A DNA stretch of 26,235 bases from an uncultured Prevotellaceae bacterium (GTDB taxonomy: Bacteria > Bacteroidota > Bacteroidia > Bacteroidales > Bacteroidaceae): contig CADCEQ010000035.1 of the NCBI GenBank assembly GCA_902800435.1, positions 1 through 26,235 on the forward strand, in the 5' to 3' direction. Below the pieces are notes generated by a model. That model did not search any database. It saw nothing but the letters and a program-made list of their open reading frames with translations, and was not told the origin of the DNA. The translations under genes and the position numbers were made by a program. Positions 1 through 8,091 of the stretch are shown here, one piece after another. Each line of letters opens with the position of its first letter. Within the stretch, counting starts at the first letter, position 1.

Positions 1-595
1 TGTCGGCAATCAGGTTGTCGAGGATGTAGTTGATGCGGCCCACCTTATAGTAAACCTCCTCGGTGTCGGTGCTGCCGCTGATGCAGTAGAACACCGGGTA
101 CTTCTTCTGGTCGCCCATGTTGAACTGCATGCCGCCGCCCATCATGTTGTTGTAGCTGGGCGGCAGGTAGACGACGGCGGTGTTGGTGCCGCCGAGGCTC
201 TTGGAGTAGTAGTGGATGTATTCTATGCGACCGTGGGGCACGTCGCGGATGTCGTGGGGCAGCGAGCCGTCCTTCGACTTGATTTCGAGCAGGCTGTTCT
301 TGAAGCCCTCGTTGGGGAAGTAGAGCGGATTCTCAGGGTCCATCACGCTGATGCCGTCGACGATGTAGCAGTAGGGGTACATATCGGGGGCCACTGGGCC
401 GAGGGTGACCGTCCACACGCCGTCGGCGCCGCGGGTCATCTCCTTGCGCCCGGAAAACTGCGCATCAACCAGGACAGTCTTTGCCGAGTCATTCTTGTAC
501 TGGAACGTCACCGTCCCGTCATCATTGCAGCGCGGTTGTGCACTTGCCCCAACTGCGCAGAGCATTGTCGTCAGACAAACTAATACTTTTTTCAT
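1..595 (-). CDS. CE1-type carbohydrate esterase, 5' part only (runs off the window)
   Basis: Secreted esterase of the alpha/beta-hydrolase (CE1, feruloyl or acetyl-xylan esterase-like) group; only the first 198 codons are here. Translation begins MKKVLVCLTTMLCAVGASAQ, a clear signal peptide. Residues about 22-95 look like the N-terminal immunoglobulin-like (E-set/CBM48-like) domain common in these enzymes (TVTFQYKND, GVWTVTLGPVAPDMYPYCYIVDG, VMDPENP). The catalytic domain then starts with HGRIEYIHYYSKSLGGTN, AVVYLPPSYNN and YPVFYCISGSTDTEE, the usual opening strands of CE1 enzymes. The catalytic Ser, Asp and His lie beyond the window edge, so activity cannot be judged and the substrate (ferulate or acetate on xylan) is inferred from the family. 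ATG at 595 is chosen because it gives an intact signal peptide and lies about 35 bases downstream of a TATCTTTG promoter element on the same strand. It is divergent from the GH31 gene. Confidence 0.85.
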   Translation of the reverse strand, partial: MKKVLVCLTTMLCAVGASAQPRCNDDGTVTFQYKNDSAKTVLVDAQFSGRKEMTRGADGVWTVTLGPVAPDMYPYCYIVDGISVMDPENPLYFPNEGFKNSLLEIKSKDGSLPHDIRDVPHGRIEYIHYYSKSLGGTNTAVVYLPPSYNNMMGGGMQFNMGDQKKYPVFYCISGSTDTEEVYYKVGRINYILDNLIAD

Positions 596-629
596 AGTCG
601 TTCGTTAAAGTTGATAATAATATTTGCGA

Positions 630-637
630 CAAAGATA
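630..637 (-). promoter_or_regulatory. Bacteroidota -7 element for the CE1 esterase gene
   Basis: On the minus strand this reads TATCTTTG, an exact match to the Bacteroidota consensus TAnnTTTG, about 35 bases before the esterase ATG. No good TTTG -33 element is seen at the usual 19-21 bp spacing, so confidence is moderate. Confidence 0.5.
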
Positions 638-755
638 AGCAAAATATTCTAATCTTATACCTTTCTTTAATGTTTTTTTGTTTTATAGGCCTATTTTGCG
701 ACATGTGGAAAACAATGTGAAACATTTGGCGGGTGTCGAACGTCGTTTTCTTTTG

Positions 756-763
756 TAACTTTG
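756..763 (+). promoter_or_regulatory. Bacteroidota -7 element for the GH31 gene
   Basis: TAACTTTG matches TAnnTTTG and lies 14 bases before ATG 778, implying a very short 5' leader. A TTTG at 725-728 is too far away (27 bp) to be an ideal -33 element. Confidence 0.5.
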
Positions 764-777
764 TAGCCAAATTATCA

Positions 778-2952
778 ATGCAAAAAAGAATGAAAAAGAA
801 CGCACTGCTGATTGTGATGCTTATGCTGTCTGTGACGATGCAGGCAGAAGTCTTTCCATTTGGAAAGGGAAAACTGACCGTGACCACCGTGGCCCGTAAT
901 GCCGTGAGGATTCAGTATGCCGAGGGTGAAGTGAAAAACGACCTGCCCGACTGGCTCTATGTGAAGCACGGCGCCGTGAAGTCGAAGGACGTCAAGGTCG
1001 ACGTCGACAGCCGCCGTCAGGTGCTGACGGTCAAGAACCGGCAGGGTAGGGTGGTGTTCACCGCCACACGCCACCAGCTGGAGGGCGGCGAGGCTACGCT
1101 GACCTTCGCCTCGCCCAAGGATGAATACCTCTGCGGTCTGGGACAGTTCCAGGACGGCTATGCCAACGTCCGCGGCCTGAGCCGCCGCCTGACGCAGGTC
1201 AACACACAGATCAGTCTGCCGATGCTCCTCTCGAGCAAGGGCTACGGCGTGCTGTGGAACAACTACGGCCTCGTGGACTTCAATCCCAGTGACCGCAGCG
1301 TCAAGCTGACGCGGCGTGAAGGCGAGGGTGCCAGCGAGGTCGTCAACGTCACCACCACCGAGGGTGGCCGCCAGGAGGTGCGCCGCCGCAACATCTACGA
1401 GGCAACCATCGACGTTGCCGCTGCCGGCGACTACGCCCTGCTGCTCGACGTCGGCCAGAAGATGGCCCGCCGCCACAACCTCGTCATCGACGGTCAGAAA
1501 GTCATCGATATGCAGAACACGTGGCTGCCGCCTACCACCTCGGCCATCGTCCGCCTGACGGCAGGCCGCCACACCGTGACCGCCGAGCTCTCACGCGGCG
1601 ACAACCCCGTTCTTTATTACGGTCAGGTGAAGGACGAGACCACCTTCCGCTCGCCCGTAGCCCCGCAGCTCGACTACACCGTCTTCGTGGGTTCTGCCGA
1701 CGAGATTATTGCTACTTACCGCGACCTGACCGGTCCGGCGCCGCTGATGCCCTCATGGGCCCTGGGCTATATCCACTGCCGCGAGCGCTTCCACTCCTCG
1801 CAGGAGATTCTTGAGACGGCCAACCGCTTCAAGCAGGAGAAGCTGCCCATCAGCGTCATCGTACAGGACTGGCAGTACTGGGGCAAGTACGGCTGGAACT
1901 CCATGCAGTTCGATGAGGAGCACTACCCCGACCCGAAGGCGCTGACCGACAGCCTGCACAAGATGGACATCCGCCTGATGGTCTCCGTCTGGTCGAAGAT
2001 TGACAAGAACTCCGTGGTGGGCCGCGAGATGGTGGCCGCCAACCGCTATATCCCCGGCACCGACTGGATTGACTTCTTCAACCCCGAGGCTGCCGCCGAC
2101 TACTGGAAGAACTTCGCCCAGCGGCTGGTGCCCCTCGGCATCGACGCCTGGTGGCAGGACGCCACCGAGCCTGAGAACGACGACCTGGCCGGACGCCGCG
2201 TGAACAACGGCAAGTGGGCCGGCGAGCAGGTGCGCAACGTCTATCCGCTGCTGGTCAACAAGACCGTCTACGAGGGTCTGCTCAGCGAGGGCGTCGAGCG
2301 GCCGATGATTCTCACGCGCTGCGGCTTCCCCGGCATCCAGCGCTACGGCTCGGCCCTGTGGAGCGGCGACGTGGGTAACGACTGGGAGACGCTGCGCCGC
2401 CAGATCGTGGCCGGACTGGGCGTTCAGGCTGCCGGCGTGCCCTGGTGGACGTATGACGCAGGCGGTTTCTTCCGTCCAGGCGACCAGTACACCAACAAGG
2501 ACTACATCGAGCGCATGCTCCGCTGGATTGAGATCAGCGTCTACCTGCCCCTGATGCGCGTCCACGGCTATATGAGCAACACCGAGCCCTGGAACTACGG
2601 CCCCGAGGCGCAGCAGGTCATTGCCGAGTGTCTGCAGGAGCGCTATAAGCTGAAGCCCTACATCGAGGAGTGTGCCGAGCGCATTGCCAAGGAGGGCTAC
2701 ACGCTGATGCGCCCGCTGGTTTTCGACTTTGCCGACGACCCCGTTGCCCTGCAGCAGCCCTATGAGTATATGTTCGGCCCCAAGCTGCTCATTAGCCCCG
2801 TCACCGAGCCGGGCGTCACCGAGTGGAAGACCTACCTGCCCAAGAACAAGGGCGGCTGGGACGACTACCGCACCGGCAAGCACTACGCCGGCGGACAGAC
2901 CGTTACTACGGCTGTCGACAAGGCTCATATTCCCGTGTTCGTGAGAAAGTGA
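778..2952 (+). CDS. GH31 family glycosidase (alpha-xylosidase/alpha-glucosidase-like), apparently short at the C-terminus
   Basis: Retaining alpha-glycosidase of family GH31, 724 residues, exported (MKKNALLIVMLMLSVTMQA signal peptide from the second Met at 790; ATG 778 is also possible). An N-terminal beta domain is followed around residues 195-300 by an inserted PA14-like segment (NIYEATIDVAAAGDYALLLD, VIDGQKVID), as in xyloglucan-type alpha-xylosidases. The TIM barrel starts near LGYIHCRERFHS. The nucleophile is D461 in WWQDATEP and the acid/base D531 in WSGDVGND. Substrate is not fixed by the sequence; alpha-xyloside is the best guess. The protein stops at HIPVFVRK, where GH31 enzymes normally go on with a Gly-Ser-Ile-Ile-Pro-like strand and two C-terminal beta domains. 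The stop codon is inside a 7-bp repeat array, suggesting loss of the 3' end. It heads a run of same-strand genes to 7736. An upstream in-frame GTG at 733 lies before the promoter element and was not used. Confidence 0.88.
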   Translation: MQKRMKKNALLIVMLMLSVTMQAEVFPFGKGKLTVTTVARNAVRIQYAEGEVKNDLPDWLYVKHGAVKSKDVKVDVDSRRQVLTVKNRQGRVVFTATRHQLEGGEATLTFASPKDEYLCGLGQFQDGYANVRGLSRRLTQVNTQISLPMLLSSKGYGVLWNNYGLVDFNPSDRSVKLTRREGEGASEVVNVTTTEGGRQEVRRRNIYEATIDVAAAGDYALLLDVGQKMARRHNLVIDGQKVIDMQNTWLPPTTSAIVRLTAGRHTVTAELSRGDNPVLYYGQVKDETTFRSPVAPQLDYTVFVGSADEIIATYRDLTGPAPLMPSWALGYIHCRERFHSSQEILETANRFKQEKLPISVIVQDWQYWGKYGWNSMQFDEEHYPDPKALTDSLHKMDIRLMVSVWSKIDKNSVVGREMVAANRYIPGTDWIDFFNPEAAADYWKNFAQRLVPLGIDAWWQDATEPENDDLAGRRVNNGKWAGEQVRNVYPLLVNKTVYEGLLSEGVERPMILTRCGFPGIQRYGSALWSGDVGNDWETLRRQIVAGLGVQAAGVPWWTYDAGGFFRPGDQYTNKDYIERMLRWIEISVYLPLMRVHGYMSNTEPWNYGPEAQQVIAECLQERYKLKPYIEECAERIAKEGYTLMRPLVFDFADDPVALQQPYEYMFGPKLLISPVTEPGVTEWKTYLPKNKGGWDDYRTGKHYAGGQTVTTAVDKAHIPVFVRK

Positions 2953-3003
2953 GAAGTGAAAAGTGAAGAGTGAAAAGTGAGAAGTGAAGAGTGAGAAGTG
3001 GAA
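2949..3003 (+). repeat. Heptamer tandem array (GTGARAA type) between GH31 and the membrane protein gene
   Basis: Seven uninterrupted 7-bp units read GTGAGAA, GTGAAAA, GTGAAGA, GTGAAAA, GTGAGAA, GTGAAGA, GTGAGAA, followed by a partial unit GTGGAA. One more unit at 2941-2947 lies inside the end of the GH31 gene. Because 7 is not a multiple of 3, the TGA in each unit falls in all three frames. Confidence 0.9.
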
Positions 3004-4803
3004 ATGAAGAAGAAAATTAGCTACGTTATTGTCTGGTTCATTGCGCTGGCCGTTATCGCCGGGGCGCTGCTCCTGTTCGAGAGCAACCTGCTGTGGAAGC
3101 TGCAGGAGATGAACCTCTTCCTCACCACCCCGATGTTCTTCCGCGACCAGATGGTGGTGCCGGGCGGTCTGCTCTCGTGGGCAGGCACCTTCCTGACACA
3201 GCTGTTCCGCTGGCCGTGGCTCGGCGTGCTGGTGCTCTGCGGCTGCTGGTGGCTGCTCATGTGGCTCACTAAGCGGGCGTTCCGCATACCCGCCCAGTGG
3301 GCTGGCCTGCTGCTCATTCCCGTCGGCATGCTGCTGCTCACCATCGTCGACTTCGGCTACTGGCTCTACGTCCTCAAGCAGCCAGGCTACGCCTTCGTCT
3401 CAACGCTCGGTGTCGTGGTCGTGGCGGCCTTGCTCTGGGCCTACCGCTGTCTGCCCGCCAAGCGCTACCTGCGCACGGCGTTCATCGTCCTGACCTGCGT
3501 CGTGGGCTATCCGCTGTTCGGCATCTACGGTTTGGCAGCCCCACTGCTGATGGCCCTCTGGTCGTGGCGGCTCAGGGAGCATGCACTCGTCGACACTCTC
3601 GTGGCGCTTCTCTGCGTCGTCGCCGTGCCCCTGTTGTGCTATCGCTTCGTCTATTACCAGACCAATTTGGCCAACATCTACTACGCCGCGCTGCCCCTCT
3701 ATTTCGTCACCGACGAGCGTCATACCTATTATATACCGTTCTACCTGTTGGCCCTGTTCTACGTCGCCATGATCTTTGCCCCCCTGAAGCCAGCCGCCAA
3801 GCCACTCAGGCCGCTGCTGCTGCAGGCCGTTCTGCTGGCGCTGCTCGTCGCCGGCGTAGCCCGCTACTGGTTCAAGGACGAGAACTTCCACCGCGAGCTG
3901 GCCATGCTGCACTGTGTTGAGCAGCTCGACTGGGAGGGCGTGCTCCGCGAGGCTGCCCAGCAGCAGGACGAGCCGACGCGCGCCATCGTCATGATGAAGA
4001 ACCTCGCCCTGGCCCGAATCGGTAGGCAGGGCGACGATATGTACCTCTACAAGAACGGCTCCAAGGCCTATGCCGCTCCCTTCGGCATGCGAACGATGCT
4101 CATCGTCGGGCCGCTCGTCTACTACCAATACGGTCTGCTGAACTATAGCAACCGCCTCTGCACGGAGATGGGCGTAGAGTTCGGCTGGCGTGCCGAGCAC
4201 CTGAAGACGCTGGCCAAGTGTGCCGTTCTCAACGGCGAGCAGGCACCCGCCCGCAAGTATCTCGGACTGCTCAGCCATGCCCCGATGTTCAGCGGCTGGG
4301 CTGCCGAGACGTCGAAGCTCATCGGCGACTCTGCCGCCATTGCCAACCATCCCGAGTTGGGCTTCGTCCGCCGGATGATGCACTACAGCAACGAGCTCAG
4401 CTCCGATCAGGGCAACGTCGAGCGCTTCCTGATGATCCAGTTGGCCAACAACACCTACAAGGACGACCCTGTGTTCCAGGAGCAGACGCTGCTCGCCTCG
4501 CTCTGGACCAGGAACCCGAAGCAGTTCTGGTATCACTTCGCCGACTACGTCAAACTGCACCCCGAGGGCCCCATGCCCCGCTACTTCCAGGAGGCGGCCT
4601 TCCTCTTCGGCACGCTTGAGGGACGCAACCTCGACAACGTACCATTCAGCCAGGGCATCCGCGACTCCTTCAACCGATTCATGCAGGCGGCAGCACCCTA
4701 CGATAATGCCGACGTCGACGTGGCCCGCCAGGCCCTCTACCCGCTGTTTGGCGAGACCTACTACTACGAGTATTACCTGATGAACAACCTTCCCGAATAC
4801 TGA
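3004..4803 (+). CDS. Polytopic inner-membrane protein, DUF6057-like, unknown function
   Basis: 599-residue membrane protein. The first half holds about eight to nine hydrophobic helices, for example YVIVWFIALAVIAGALLLF near residue 10, WLGVLVLCGCWWLLMW, AGLLLIPVGMLLLTIVDF, STLGVVVVAALLWAY, and further segments up to about residue 290. The second half is soluble-looking and rich in aromatic and helical segments (LFGETYYYEYYLMNNLPEY at the end). From memory it matches a Bacteroidota family of unknown function, DUF6057; that label needs a profile search. The next gene starts four bases after this stop, a secreted haem-c-motif lipoprotein, so the two probably work together at the envelope. ATG 3004 is chosen; an in-frame GTG at 2998 lies in the heptamer array. 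No function is claimed. Confidence 0.8.
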   Translation: MKKKISYVIVWFIALAVIAGALLLFESNLLWKLQEMNLFLTTPMFFRDQMVVPGGLLSWAGTFLTQLFRWPWLGVLVLCGCWWLLMWLTKRAFRIPAQWAGLLLIPVGMLLLTIVDFGYWLYVLKQPGYAFVSTLGVVVVAALLWAYRCLPAKRYLRTAFIVLTCVVGYPLFGIYGLAAPLLMALWSWRLREHALVDTLVALLCVVAVPLLCYRFVYYQTNLANIYYAALPLYFVTDERHTYYIPFYLLALFYVAMIFAPLKPAAKPLRPLLLQAVLLALLVAGVARYWFKDENFHRELAMLHCVEQLDWEGVLREAAQQQDEPTRAIVMMKNLALARIGRQGDDMYLYKNGSKAYAAPFGMRTMLIVGPLVYYQYGLLNYSNRLCTEMGVEFGWRAEHLKTLAKCAVLNGEQAPARKYLGLLSHAPMFSGWAAETSKLIGDSAAIANHPELGFVRRMMHYSNELSSDQGNVERFLMIQLANNTYKDDPVFQEQTLLASLWTRNPKQFWYHFADYVKLHPEGPMPRYFQEAAFLFGTLEGRNLDNVPFSQGIRDSFNRFMQAAAPYDNADVDVARQALYPLFGETYYYEYYLMNNLPEY

Positions 4804-4807
4804 AGCT

Positions 4808-6310
4808 ATGAAACACCTATTATATATCGTTTGCGGCTGCTGGCTGATACTGGCGTGCAGCACGTCGGTGCCTGAGAACAGTGCCGAGAGCGACCGGCTG
4901 CCGAAGATTTATCCCGACTACGTCGGCGTCACAGTCCCCGTGAACATCGCCCCGCTGACCTTCCAGCTCGACGAGCAGGCCGACGAGATGATTGCCCGCT
5001 ACAAGGCAGGCTCCGAGGAGGTGGTCTGCGCCGACAAGATGCAGCCCTCTATCGCTGAATGGCGCGACCTTATTCACTCAGCACTCGACACTCAACAATC
5101 AGCCATCAGCGTCGATGTCTACGCCCGTCACAGTGACCAGTGGACCCACTACAAGCCGTTCACCATCACCGTGTCGCCCGACAGCATCGACCCCTACCTG
5201 AGCTACCGCCTCATACCGCCCTCGTTCGTCAGCTACGAGGCCCTGACCATCAGCCAGCGCTGCCTCGAGAACTACGACGAGAGCGTCATCTACGACAACA
5301 TGCTCTGCGGCTTCGAGAAGGAGGGCCAGTGCATCAACTGCCACCACTACCAGCAGTGGAACCCCCAGCGCATGCAGTTCCACGCCCGCCAGAAGAGCGG
5401 CGGCACCGTCATCGCCTACGACGGCAAGCTCAAGAAGGTCAACATGCGCAACGACTCCATCCTCTCGGCAGGCGTCTATCCTGCCTGGCATCCCTGGCTC
5501 AACCTCATTGTCTACTCCACCGACAAGACGCACCAGAGCTTCCACACCACCGACCTCAACAAGATTGAGGTCTACGACATGGAGAGCGACATCATAGCCT
5601 ACGATGTGGAGCGCGGCGAAGTGACCAATCTCGAGAACGACACGCTCGAGTTCGAGGTGTTCCCAGCCTGGGCCCCCGACGGTCGCACGCTCTACTACTG
5701 CAGCGCCCACTTCGACCGCCGCGAGGGAGTGCCCCGTTCGACCGACGTCGTCAGCCGCTGCCAGGAGCTGCGCTACAATCTCTACAAGAAGAGCTTCGAC
5801 CCCGACAGCCGGCAGTTCGGCCCGCGCGAGCTGGTGTTCGCTGCCGACAGCATGGACCAGAGCGCCGTGCTGCCCCGCATCTCGCCCGACGGCCGCTACC
5901 TCGTGTTCACCATGGCCCACTACGGCTATTTCCACATCTGGCACCACGATGCCGACCTCTGGATGATTGACCTGCAGACGGGCGACGCCCGCCCGCTCGA
6001 AGAGGTCAACAGCCCCGACACCGAGAGCTACCACACGTGGTCGTCAAACGGCCGCTGGCTCGTCGTCAGCAGCCGCCGCGACGATGGCGACTTCACGCGT
6101 CCCTTCTTTGCCCATATCGACAGCGACGGCAAGTTCAGCAAGCCTTTCGAGCTGCCGCAGGCCGACCCCGACTACCACCGCCAGTTCCTCCGCTGCTACA
6201 ACATCCCGGAGTTCATGCGCGGCCCCGTCACCATCAGTCCCCAGACCTTCGCCGACCTCCTGAAGGGCGAGGGCGAGCCGGTGAAATACGTGGGAGAATT
6301 GAAGAATTGA
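4808..6310 (+). CDS. Beta-propeller (PD40/TolB-like) lipoprotein with a c-type haem motif
   Basis: 500-residue lipoprotein. The signal MKHLLYIVCGCWLILAC places the lipidated Cys at C17 (ILAC lipobox), followed by STSVPENS with no acidic surface-export signal, so it may stay periplasmic. A typical c-type haem attachment motif C175-I-N-C178-H179 sits in the segment KEGQCINCHHYQQW. The rest carries WD40-like/PD40 propeller blades: YPAWHPWLNLIVYSTD, FPAWAPDGRTLYYCSA, LPRISPDGRYLVFTMA and HTWSSNGRWLVVSSRRDDG. Haem binding is inferred from the motif alone; no cytochrome maturation genes are nearby. The C-terminal residues GELKN are encoded by the start of an 8-bp repeat array. It is four bases downstream of the DUF6057-like gene and probably co-transcribed. 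Residues about 90-101 (HSALDTQQSAIS) are encoded by an internal 7-bp repeat run and may be a recent insertion or expansion. Confidence 0.8.
   Translation: MKHLLYIVCGCWLILACSTSVPENSAESDRLPKIYPDYVGVTVPVNIAPLTFQLDEQADEMIARYKAGSEEVVCADKMQPSIAEWRDLIHSALDTQQSAISVDVYARHSDQWTHYKPFTITVSPDSIDPYLSYRLIPPSFVSYEALTISQRCLENYDESVIYDNMLCGFEKEGQCINCHHYQQWNPQRMQFHARQKSGGTVIAYDGKLKKVNMRNDSILSAGVYPAWHPWLNLIVYSTDKTHQSFHTTDLNKIEVYDMESDIIAYDVERGEVTNLENDTLEFEVFPAWAPDGRTLYYCSAHFDRREGVPRSTDVVSRCQELRYNLYKKSFDPDSRQFGPRELVFAADSMDQSAVLPRISPDGRYLVFTMAHYGYFHIWHHDADLWMIDLQTGDARPLEEVNSPDTESYHTWSSNGRWLVVSSRRDDGDFTRPFFAHIDSDGKFSKPFELPQADPDYHRQFLRCYNIPEFMRGPVTISPQTFADLLKGEGEPVKYVGELKN
5076..5110 (+). repeat. Five imperfect 7-bp units inside the propeller lipoprotein gene
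   Basis: The bases split into ACTCAGC, ACTCGAC, ACTCAAC, AATCAGC, CATCAGC. This resembles the junction arrays in unit length but lies inside an open reading frame, which it crosses without a stop. Confidence 0.6.
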
Positions 6311-6341
6311 AGAATTGAAGAATTGAAGAATTGAAGAATTG
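6297..6341 (+). repeat. Octamer tandem array (AATTGAAG) between the propeller and CE6 genes
   Basis: About five consecutive AATTGAAG units, starting within the last codons of the upstream gene (which encode ELKN and the TGA stop) and ending just before the CE6 gene's start region. Confidence 0.9.
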
Positions 6342-6353
6342 AAAAAATACATC

Positions 6354-7736
6354 ATGATGAAACGACTACTTTTTTCAGCGGTGCTGTTGGCCACCGCGCT
6401 CGTAGGAGCAAAAGCCGACGTTGATCCGAACTTCTACATCTACATCTGCTTCGGACAGTCCAACATGGAGGGCAACGCCCAGCCAGAGTCCATCGACAAG
6501 ACGGGCATCGACAAGCGCTTCCGACTGCTCGCTACCTGCAACTTCAGCAGCCCCTCGCGTACGATGGGTAAATGGTATGTCGCCACGCCCCCGCTGGTGA
6601 GTCCCGCCGGCGGCCTCGGCCCCACTGACTATTTCGGCCGCATGATGTGCGAGAACCTGCCCGAGGAGGTGCGCATCGGCGTCATTCCCGTGGCCATGGG
6701 CGGATCGCCCATCGAGATGTTCGACAAGGACAAGTACAAGCAGAAGATGCAGCAGAACCCCAATGAGTGGTGGGCCATCCTGGCCAAGAACAACTATGGC
6801 AGCAACCCCTACGGCCGCATCATCGAGATGGCCAAGAAGGCCCAGGAGGTGGGCGTCATCAAGGGCATCTTGCTCCATCAGGGCTGCTCGAACAACGGCG
6901 ACCCCAACTGGCCCAATATGGTGAAGAAAATCTATGAAGACATGCTGAAGGACCTCGGCCTTGGCACCGACAGCGTCCCCCTGTTCGTCGGCGAGACGCT
7001 GCGCCAGGACCAGGGCGGCTCCTGCTACGGCCATAACACCCAGGTGGCCCGCATGCCGAGCGTCGTCAAGAACAGCGCCGTCATCAGCTCCGAGGGCTGT
7101 CCCGGCAACGGTCAGGACCCCTGGCACTTCAACGCTTTGGGCTATCGCATCATGGGCAGCCGCTATGCCGCCGAAGGCCTCTACAAGCTGGGCGTGGAGT
7201 ATCCCTACTTCTCGTTCCATAACTACGACCTCGTGGCCAACAAGAACTGCGTGTTCTCCGAAAAGACGCACACCATGACCGTCAAGTCGAGCGGTGCCGG
7301 CATCCTTGCCTGGACCTATCCCCATTTCGCCGACTGGTCGGGCTACAAGTATCTCGTTGTCAAGCTGAAGGAACCGCAGGACATCGGCACCGAGGTGTGG
7401 CTCTACGGCAAGAGCAAGAACGTATCCTACCGCGACACCATCAACGACCGCACCACGGTCATCATCGACCTTCACAACCTCAGATACAACAAGACCGTCA
7501 TGGACCCCTCGAAGGTCTACAAGATGGCCTTCCGCGCCCCGAAAGCCGGCAAGGTAGTCATCGACGACGTCTACTTGACCAACGACGACCAGGAGGCCAC
7601 CGCCATCCGTCCTGCTGACACTGCCACTAATCCCTTCCGCGCCCCGCTCTATTCGCTCGACGGCCGCCTCGCCGACCCGAAGGCCCTGAAGCCCGGCGTC
7701 TACATCAGCGACGGCAAGAAGTTTGTCGTCAGGTAA
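6354..7736 (+). CDS. CE6-like SGNH acetylesterase (sialate O-acetylesterase/DUF303 fold), secreted
   Basis: 460-residue secreted carbohydrate esterase. The signal peptide is MMKRLLFSAVLLATALVGAKA. Block I is FGQSNMEG with catalytic S36, and the C-terminal catalytic dyad is D255 and H258 in DPWHFNALGYRIMG, the usual DxxH of SGNH hydrolases. The stretch LHQGCSNNGD occupies the place of the HQGE(S/A)D block of CE6 enzymes, but with Cys where Glu is common. Residues about 290-410 form a beta-rich module that may bind carbohydrate. The C-terminal end, PLYSLDGRLADPKALKPGVY and onward to GKKFVVR, resembles the short tail found on many Prevotella secreted proteins. It probably removes acetyl groups from xylan or pectin; the exact substrate is inferred. 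ATG 6354 starts directly after an AATTGAAG array and lies 43 bases after the previous stop; a TTG at 6339 in frame was not preferred. Confidence 0.85.
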   Translation: MMKRLLFSAVLLATALVGAKADVDPNFYIYICFGQSNMEGNAQPESIDKTGIDKRFRLLATCNFSSPSRTMGKWYVATPPLVSPAGGLGPTDYFGRMMCENLPEEVRIGVIPVAMGGSPIEMFDKDKYKQKMQQNPNEWWAILAKNNYGSNPYGRIIEMAKKAQEVGVIKGILLHQGCSNNGDPNWPNMVKKIYEDMLKDLGLGTDSVPLFVGETLRQDQGGSCYGHNTQVARMPSVVKNSAVISSEGCPGNGQDPWHFNALGYRIMGSRYAAEGLYKLGVEYPYFSFHNYDLVANKNCVFSEKTHTMTVKSSGAGILAWTYPHFADWSGYKYLVVKLKEPQDIGTEVWLYGKSKNVSYRDTINDRTTVIIDLHNLRYNKTVMDPSKVYKMAFRAPKAGKVVIDDVYLTNDDQEATAIRPADTATNPFRAPLYSLDGRLADPKALKPGVYISDGKKFVVR

Positions 7737-7753
7737 CGTCAGCTAACCGTGTT

Positions 7754-7814
7754 CATCAGGCGCCGCCTCGTCAGTATGAGGTGGCGCCTGATGTGCGTGA
7801 GGCGCCGCCTCATA
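7754..7814 (+). repeat. Three-arm GC-rich structure with two mutually exclusive hairpins
   Basis: Arm A 7754-7769, arm B 7775-7793 and arm C 7798-7814. B (7778-7793) pairs with A over 16 positions with one G-T wobble; B (7775-7788) pairs equally with C (7801-7814) over 14 positions with one wobble. C is also self-complementary around its centre (TGAGGCGCCGCCTCA at 7798-7812). It lies 17 bases after the CE6 stop and may end that transcript, but there is no T-tract after it. Confidence 0.75.
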
Positions 7815-7840
7815 CCGGTGGGGGGGGAGAAACCTACATT

Positions 7841-7987
7841 ACTACATTACTACATACTACATTAAGCGTTTTCCAACATTTAAGGAATAAATATTATAGA
7901 TTATATATATTATATATAATATATATAATCTATCCTTTCTGCTTCTGTAAATTGTAAAATCCTTAATGTAGGATGTAGGAATGTAGT
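7841..7987. repeat. 147-bp concentric inverted-repeat element with 26-bp ends and a perfect 38-bp AT palindrome
   Basis: Outer arms 7841-7866 and 7962-7987 are inverted copies of each other, 24 of 26 positions matching. At the same centre (near 7914) lies a perfect palindrome, 7896-7933, made mostly of TA steps and bounded by ATAGATT and AATCTAT. The outer arms are themselves built of ACTACATT-like units. It resembles a small non-coding palindromic or MITE-like element; no clear target-site duplication is seen. Confidence 0.8.
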
Positions 7988-8091
7988 AAATCTCCGCTTT
8001 CTCGGGGTAAATACAGGGGATTCCGGCGATTCCTACGTGTAGGGTTTTAATGTAGGTTTCCCCGTAGCCGGACAGTCGCTGGCATAGGGCA

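Noticed and set aside
1753..2928. Minus-strand open frame opposite GH31
   Set aside because: GH31 catalytic motifs on the + strand show which strand is coding.
2941..3003. CRISPR-like repeats
   Set aside because: Units are only 7 bp with no spacers; simple tandem array.
3400..4863. Long minus-strand open frame opposite the DUF6057-like gene
   Set aside because: Shadow of the + strand gene; low-complexity Val/Leu/Gly-rich translation with no family features.
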